From positions 1 to 9,037 of the forward strand of contig CANLIF010000048.1 in the NCBI GenBank assembly GCA_947491175.1: a stretch of DNA of 9,037 nt, read 5' to 3'. This DNA comes from Actinomycetota bacterium (GTDB lineage: Bacteria; Actinomycetota; Actinomycetes; S36-B12; UBA5976). Numbering within the stretch: position 1 is the first letter of the stretch; the number at the start of each line of letters is the position of its first letter. The notes beneath the pieces are model-generated. The model did not search any database. It was not told where the DNA came from and saw only the letters and a list, made by a program, of their open reading frames with translations. The translations under genes were made by a program, and so were the position numbers. Shown here piece after piece: positions 5,677 to 9,037 of this stretch.

Positions 5677-7248
5677 TTAGTTCTTAATCAATGCGTGAAG
5701 TTCTTCGACAATTAATTTGCGAATTTCGTCACGCAATTCGGCAACATCCTGAGAGATCGGTTCGCGATGGATTGGTGCAAGTGTGTGTGCATTTGCACGA
5801 TCATTAGACGCCAATGGATAAGCGGGCACTGGTCCGGTTGGGCTCGACCAAGGGTTCAAACCAGCAAACGACGGCATCACTTCACGCGCGTCGGCGTTGT
5901 AAGCCAAGCGGGTGTAGTTAAGAAGATGCTTTGGCTGCAGATTTTCGCCTACTGATGAGCGGCCAGCAAATCCCGTGCCAATTGTCATAGTTGGTGGCAA
6001 GTTAGTTTGGATGCCCGAAGCGCCAAGACTGTTACCAACATTTACCGAAACTCGAAGCACTGGAACTGCGGCGCTAAATTTCATAATGAGTTCAGGGTTA
6101 GCGCTATGGATTGCTGCTGAATGACCCGCTCCAGTGATTCGTAAGATTGCGCGAGCAACGTCGATGCCACGTTCTGCAGTTGGAACTCGAACAAAACCTA
6201 AAACTGGACATAACTTTTCATGTGCCAAAGGCTCTTCTGGAACAACTAAGTCAAACGGCGCGACTAAGACTCTAGTTTTGGCTGGAACTTTTATGCCAGC
6301 TTGCTCTGCAATCCATACGGCATCTTTACCAACCATTTTGATATTGAAGTGACCATCTGGAAATACGGTGCTCCGAATTGCGTCGCGTTCTTCGTCTTTC
6401 AGGACATAAGCGCCTTCACGGGCAAAAGCCGAAAGCAACTTATCTGCAATCGCGTCTTCTGCGATAACTACGCTCTCGTTAGTGCACAAAATGGAATTGT
6501 CGAATGCTTTGCTTTCGATAATTCGAGCAGCTGTTTTTTGGATGTCGGCTGTGGCATCGACCAAAACTGGAACATTGCCAGGACCTACGCCAATTGCCGG
6601 ATTTCCACTTCGGTATGCGGAGCGCACAACTGGACTTCCACCTGTTGCAACAATTACATCTGTTCGCTCGTCTGTCATTAACGCATTGATAAGCGGGATC
6701 GAAGGGTCTTCGACGATTTGAATGATTCCATCTGGTGCGCCCGCAGCAACTGCGGCTTCCGCCATTGCCTTTGCCGCAGCGGCACAAACTTTCTTTGCCA
6801 TTGGGTGCGGACTAATGATGACTGCATTTCGTGTCATCAAAGCCAAGATGATCTTGAATGAAACGGTAGCAACGGGATTAGTAGACGGCGTCAAAGCTAG
6901 AACTACGCCAGCCGGCCTAGGGATAGCAACAATTTTGTTAATGTCATCGATCTCTGGGGAAACAAAATCTTGACCTCTATATGTCTCCACAATCCCAGTT
7001 GAGCAAGCAATGTTTTTGAGCACCTTATGTTCCACTACCCCAAAGCCAGTTTCAGCTACCGCATCACGGGCGAACTCTTGGGCCCGAGCTGCCAACGCAG
7101 AAGCTGCAGCATCAACAATTCGATTTACGGTTGCCACGTCGTACTTGGCGTATGCCCGAGCTGCCCAATCGGCACGTTCGACCATGGCCCGTCCGCGCGG
7201 TACGCCGGCTGGTTCGACCATCAATGGTTCATAAGTCATTTCGCTCAT
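5677..7248 (-). CDS. CoA-acylating aldehyde dehydrogenase (PduP/EutE-like) with C-terminal encapsulation peptide
   Basis: This 523-residue enzyme should oxidise propionaldehyde with NAD+ and CoA to propionyl-CoA in the microcompartment lumen. The PduP/EutE-type signatures are TPSTNPVATVSFKIILAL (120-137), ATGGSPVVRSAYRSG (201-215), GVGPGNVPVLVD (220-231), the catalytic Cys255 in NSILCTNES (251-259), and ASGIQTNLPPTMTIGTGFAG (410-429). After a Pro/Ala-rich spacer (about 467-498), residues 501-523 (DVAELRDEIRKLIVEE then LHALIKN) form an amphipathic helix of the encapsulation type; PduP-family enzymes more often carry this at the N-terminus, and RMM-type ones at the C-terminus is my reading. The ATG at 7246-7248 overlaps the upstream PLP-enzyme stop as ATGA and has GGAAG before it. 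It is the signature enzyme that defines the compartment's toxic aldehyde. Aldehyde identity rests on locus type. Confidence 0.95.
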   Translation of the reverse strand: MSEMTYEPLMVEPAGVPRGRAMVERADWAARAYAKYDVATVNRIVDAAASALAARAQEFARDAVAETGFGVVEHKVLKNIACSTGIVETYRGQDFVSPEIDDINKIVAIPRPAGVVLALTPSTNPVATVSFKIILALMTRNAVIISPHPMAKKVCAAAAKAMAEAAVAAGAPDGIIQIVEDPSIPLINALMTDERTDVIVATGGSPVVRSAYRSGNPAIGVGPGNVPVLVDATADIQKTAARIIESKAFDNSILCTNESVVIAEDAIADKLLSAFAREGAYVLKDEERDAIRSTVFPDGHFNIKMVGKDAVWIAEQAGIKVPAKTRVLVAPFDLVVPEEPLAHEKLCPVLGFVRVPTAERGIDVARAILRITGAGHSAAIHSANPELIMKFSAAVPVLRVSVNVGNSLGASGIQTNLPPTMTIGTGFAGRSSVGENLQPKHLLNYTRLAYNADAREVMPSFAGLNPWSSPTGPVPAYPLASNDRANAHTLAPIHREPISQDVAELRDEIRKLIVEELHALIKN

Positions 7249-8555
7249 GCTGACTTCCGTTCGTTACGGATTTCAGCAAAGGCTTTTCCAATTGCAATCT
7301 CCGTGCGATCCAGCATTTCTTCAGCAACTTCTGGCTTTAACAAAATTCCTGGCTTATATTGCAAAACCCTCGGATCAAGTGTCGAGAAGATTGCCCAGAC
7401 ACCGTTTTCATATAAATGGCGCATTACGTACTTTGCACCTTGTGGGTGCGCAAATTCCAAACCAAGAATTACGCCATTTTGTCGGATGCCAACAAACCAA
7501 TCTGGGTAAGTTTCTTGAATCGCAGCTAGGCGCCCAGCAACATAGTCTGCAATGTAGTGAACCATGGATCGAGTTTCTTCTCGCGAACAGATTTCTAAAG
7601 TCTTAAGTGCTGCAATACATCCAAGTTCGGCGCCACCAAAAGTTGATATGTGACCGAAGCCATCTTCGTTTAACCAGCCAGCAGCCTTTTCAGTCGCCAG
7701 CACAGCTGCAATTGGATAAAGCCCACCTGAGATGCCCTTGCCGGTAACAAGAATGTCTGGCGTAATGCCATGCTTGGTAATTCCCCAAAGTTCGCCAGTA
7801 CGCATTAAGCCGGTTTGAACTTCGTCGGCAATGTATAACGCATCGTACTTTTCGCAAAGTACTTTTACCGCTTCTAAGTAACCAGGATTTGGAAGTGGGA
7901 AACCATATGTTGCTGGAATTGTTTCCATAATTACTGCAGCTACATCGCGTCCCCGTAACGCATCTTCCATCGCTTCTAGATCATTGAAGGGCACGTGCGG
8001 AAATTCTTCGGGCCGATCTGAAAGAAACAGTTTGGAGAAGCGATCATCGCCAGTACCTACGGCAAGTCCAGTGTGACCGTGATACGCCTTAACAATTGAA
8101 ACAATCTTGCGCTTTTGCGTGGCATGCCGTGCGGTCTTTAGGGCAATATCAATTGCCTCACCGCCGCCCGAGCCATAGATAACTTTGCTCAATCCGGTAG
8201 GCGCAGTTTTGATTAGCGCTTCAGCTAACGCAGTTCGAGCTAGCGATGGGAAATGATGGTTACCAATGTCAAAATGCTGCATTGCCATAGTTACGGCTTG
8301 TACTACTTCTGGATTTCGGTGACCTAAGTTGTATGTTCCACCATTTAAGTGAGCATCGATCAGGCGTTTACCTGACATATCATAAATGAAATATTCTTCG
8401 CGCCGATCAATTACGAGCGGTACCCCAGAGTCAATCCAGAATTGTGTTTTGCCCGGATTCCAGAACTCTTTGGACTTATCAAGCATTTGCTCTTTGGAGT
8501 CATATGAAAAAAGTCCATAGTCGAATTCGGGTGCAGCAACATGTTCTTGGGTCAT
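7245..8555 (-). CDS. Class III PLP enzyme, probable 1-amino-2-propanol O-phosphate phospho-lyase
   Basis: This is a 436-residue fold-type I, class III aminotransferase-family protein. PLP-binding features are YGSGGGEAIDIALKTAR (127-143), YHGHTG (158-163), the pyridine-pairing Asp244 in DEVQTG (244-249), the Schiff-base Lys273 in VTGKGISGGLYP (270-281) and GHISTFGG (301-308). The family includes both true aminotransferases and phospho-lyases such as ethanolamine-phosphate phospho-lyase. Beside an aminopropanol kinase and a propionaldehyde dehydrogenase the lyase role (release of phosphate, ammonia and propionaldehyde) is the better reading, but it is not proved by residues I can see. I start it at ATG 8553-8555, which has GAAAGG seven bases upstream; an in-frame GTG at 8598-8600 would add 15 residues with a Cys-rich, unfamily-like opening. 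It is the first gene of the operon. Confidence 0.9.
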   Translation of the reverse strand: MTQEHVAAPEFDYGLFSYDSKEQMLDKSKEFWNPGKTQFWIDSGVPLVIDRREEYFIYDMSGKRLIDAHLNGGTYNLGHRNPEVVQAVTMAMQHFDIGNHHFPSLARTALAEALIKTAPTGLSKVIYGSGGGEAIDIALKTARHATQKRKIVSIVKAYHGHTGLAVGTGDDRFSKLFLSDRPEEFPHVPFNDLEAMEDALRGRDVAAVIMETIPATYGFPLPNPGYLEAVKVLCEKYDALYIADEVQTGLMRTGELWGITKHGITPDILVTGKGISGGLYPIAAVLATEKAAGWLNEDGFGHISTFGGAELGCIAALKTLEICSREETRSMVHYIADYVAGRLAAIQETYPDWFVGIRQNGVILGLEFAHPQGAKYVMRHLYENGVWAIFSTLDPRVLQYKPGILLKPEVAEEMLDRTEIAIGKAFAEIRNERKSA

Positions 8556-8562
8556 CCCGAAA

Positions 8563-8568
8563 CCTTTC
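8563..8568 (-). promoter_or_regulatory. Ribosome binding site fixing the start of the PLP-enzyme gene
   Basis: GAAAGG on the transcribed strand lies seven bases before the ATG at 8553-8555. Nothing comparable precedes the GTG at 8598-8600, so the downstream start is preferred. Confidence 0.7.
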
Positions 8569-8621
8569 GCTATCTTCTGGTGCCTGCAGCCGCAAACCAC
8601 CTAATCAAATGATTACATAAA

Positions 8622-8651
8622 ATTAGACCAAATGACCATACCTTTTAGCAA
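8622..8651 (-). promoter_or_regulatory. Probable sigma-70-type promoter of the microcompartment operon
   Basis: On the minus strand TTGCTA (8651-8646) is followed after 18 bases by TCTAAT (8627-8622), matching four of six and five of six consensus positions. The start of transcription would fall near 8614, giving a leader of roughly 60 bases before the PLP-enzyme ATG. The -10 overlaps one copy of the TTTGGTCTAA motif, as expected for repression. Confidence 0.45.
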
Positions 8652-8775
8652 CTTTTGGTTGAACTTTGGTTTAACAGATAAAACCTAACAAACATGGGGA
8701 TATACTCATAAGTAACCCCAGTTTGTCGCATTTTTTTGCCTCTTTTAGACCAAAAATGAAACTTTGTTAACCAAA
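8623..8775. promoter_or_regulatory. Cluster of five TTTGGT(T/C)-type motifs, candidate GntR operators
   Basis: Copies are TTTGGTCTAA on the minus strand at 8623-8632 and 8745-8754, TTTGGTTAAC on the minus strand at 8766-8775, and TTTGGTTGAAC and TTTGGTTTAAC on the plus strand at 8654-8664 and 8665-8675, the last two exactly adjacent at one helical turn. An imperfect palindrome GGTTTAACAGATAAAACC occupies 8668-8685. The TGGTCTA core resembles half of the operator known for HutC/UTRA regulators such as DasR (TGGTCTAGACCA). Binding by the GntR protein of this locus is inference. Confidence 0.5.
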
Positions 8776-8842
8776 ATAATTCGAGAAACCATGTGAATTT
8801 CATTGTATTGGGGTGCAGTTTCTGGCAAGGTCGTTTCAACCG

Positions 8843-8858
8843 TGTGACTCAGGTCACC
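8843..8858. promoter_or_regulatory. CRP/GlxR-like inverted repeat upstream of the permease
   Basis: TGTGACTCAGGTCACC matches the CRP-family consensus TGTGA-N6-TCACA at nine of ten fixed positions. The core GTGAC-TCAG-GTCAC (8844-8857) is a perfect inverted repeat. Its centre is about 76 bases before the permease ATG. Actinobacterial CRP/GlxR proteins use this type of site for carbon control; no such regulator is encoded in the window. Confidence 0.5.
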
Positions 8859-8926
8859 CGCTTGTAAGCAATACCAAGTGAGAAACGTCGGGAACTCCCC
8901 GGTGTTACAACGAAAGGGTCGAATGC

Positions 8927-9037
8927 ATGTCGACAAATAAAGATAGCCAACAAGGCCTTCGCAAAGGTGCGATTGGATTAACTGCTGTTTTGTTTATGGC
9001 AGTTGCTAATGCCGCGCCGATTACCGCTATGAGCTTC
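8927..9037 (+). CDS. APC-superfamily amino acid/amine permease, N-terminal fragment
   Basis: Thirty-seven codons are visible from ATG 8927 to the window end. After a short polar cytosolic start (STNKDSQQG), residues 11 onward read LRKGAIGLTAVLFMAVANAA, then PITAM. This is the first transmembrane helix of the APC amino acid-polyamine-organocation family, with its small-residue, AAP(I/L)TAM ending. The start is supported by GAAAGGG nine bases upstream; the overlapping ATG at 8923 hits a stop after five codons. It is transcribed away from the microcompartment operon and shares the control region. The likely job is import of the pathway's amine substrate or of a related amino acid; substrate cannot be told from the fragment. 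A full protein would be about 450-520 residues with roughly 12 helices. Confidence 0.82.
   Translation, partial: MSTNKDSQQGLRKGAIGLTAVLFMAVANAAPITAMSF

Larger units (their letters stand above)
8556..8926. other. Divergent intergenic control region
   Basis: These 371 bases separate the minus-strand microcompartment operon from the plus-strand permease. The left two thirds are AT-rich and hold the repeated TTTGGT motifs and a probable minus-strand promoter. A TATACT at 8701-8706 could be a plus-strand -10, but I see no matching -35, so the permease start site is unknown. The right third holds a CRP-like site (8843-8858), a small hairpin CGGG-AACTC-CCCG (8889-8901) and the permease ribosome site GAAAGGG (8912-8918). 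Short open frames on the minus strand here look like noise. Confidence 0.85.

Noticed and set aside
3287..7248. Pdu or Eut (propanediol/ethanolamine) microcompartment
   Set aside because: No diol dehydratase, ammonia-lyase, B12 enzymes or PduL; kinase plus class III PLP enzyme plus SDR fit the RMM type.
8556..8600. Upstream GTG start for the PLP enzyme
   Set aside because: Adds a Cys/His-rich stretch alien to the family, and the ATG at 8553-8555 has a proper ribosome site.
8843..8858. GlnR nitrogen-control box
   Set aside because: GTGAC and GTCAC are inverted and four bases apart, not the six-base spacing of GlnR half-sites; the CRP pattern fits better.
8713..8926. Riboswitch in the permease leader
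   Set aside because: Small hairpins are present, but I could not match conserved elements of glycine, guanidine or c-di-AMP riboswitches.
8645..8936. Two overlapping minus-strand small open frames in the divergent intergenic region
   Set aside because: Phe/Lys/Trp-rich products without family features, covering promoter motifs and the permease start.

Overview
The window holds one bacterial microcompartment (BMC) locus of the Rhodococcus/Mycobacterium type (RMM, the aminoacetone / 1-amino-2-propanol type). Nearly all of it is a long co-directional minus-strand gene cluster, with a divergent transporter at the right edge. The shell proteins, gene order and GntR/UTRA regulator point to an actinobacterium. 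The composition is far more AT-rich than in mycobacteria or rhodococci (judged by eye, slightly under half G+C), so a streamlined planktonic actinobacterium is a reasonable but unproven guess.

Layout in minus-strand transcription order, right to left: a class III PLP enzyme, probably the amino-propanol-phosphate phospho-lyase (7245-8555); a CoA-acylating aldehyde dehydrogenase with a C-terminal encapsulation-type helix (5677-7248); a tandem BMC-T shell protein (5060-5659); a 161-residue protein of unknown function with an N-terminal encapsulation-type helix (4575-5060); the BMC-P vertex pentamer (4306-4575); the BMC-H facet hexamer (3940-4224); a second BMC-T (3287-3943); an APH-fold small-molecule kinase (2223-3212); a short-chain dehydrogenase (1395-2177); a GntR/UTRA regulator (582-1370); and a family III CoA-transferase cut by the left edge (1-530). 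From 3287 to 7248 the order matches what I recall of M. smegmatis MSM0271-MSM0276. Most junctions are overlaps (ATGA, GTGA, TGATG) or gaps under 82 bases, as expected for one operon.

Inferred pathway: aminoacetone is reduced by the SDR to 1-amino-2-propanol, the kinase phosphorylates it, the PLP enzyme eliminates phosphate and ammonia to give propionaldehyde, and the aldehyde dehydrogenase makes propionyl-CoA inside the shell. If the cofactors match, the SDR and aldehyde dehydrogenase form a closed redox pair. No phosphotransacylase is visible, so how CoA is recycled is open; the appended CoA-transferase is a candidate. The divergent gene (8927 onward) begins like an APC amino acid/amine permease and may import the substrate.

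The 371-base divergent control region (8556-8926) holds five copies of a TTTGGT(T/C)-type motif, one over the -10 of a probable operon promoter, and a CRP-like inverted repeat upstream of the permease. Inside the operon, hairpins lie just before the BMC-H gene and over the start of the second BMC-T gene. They are candidates for setting shell-protein stoichiometry.
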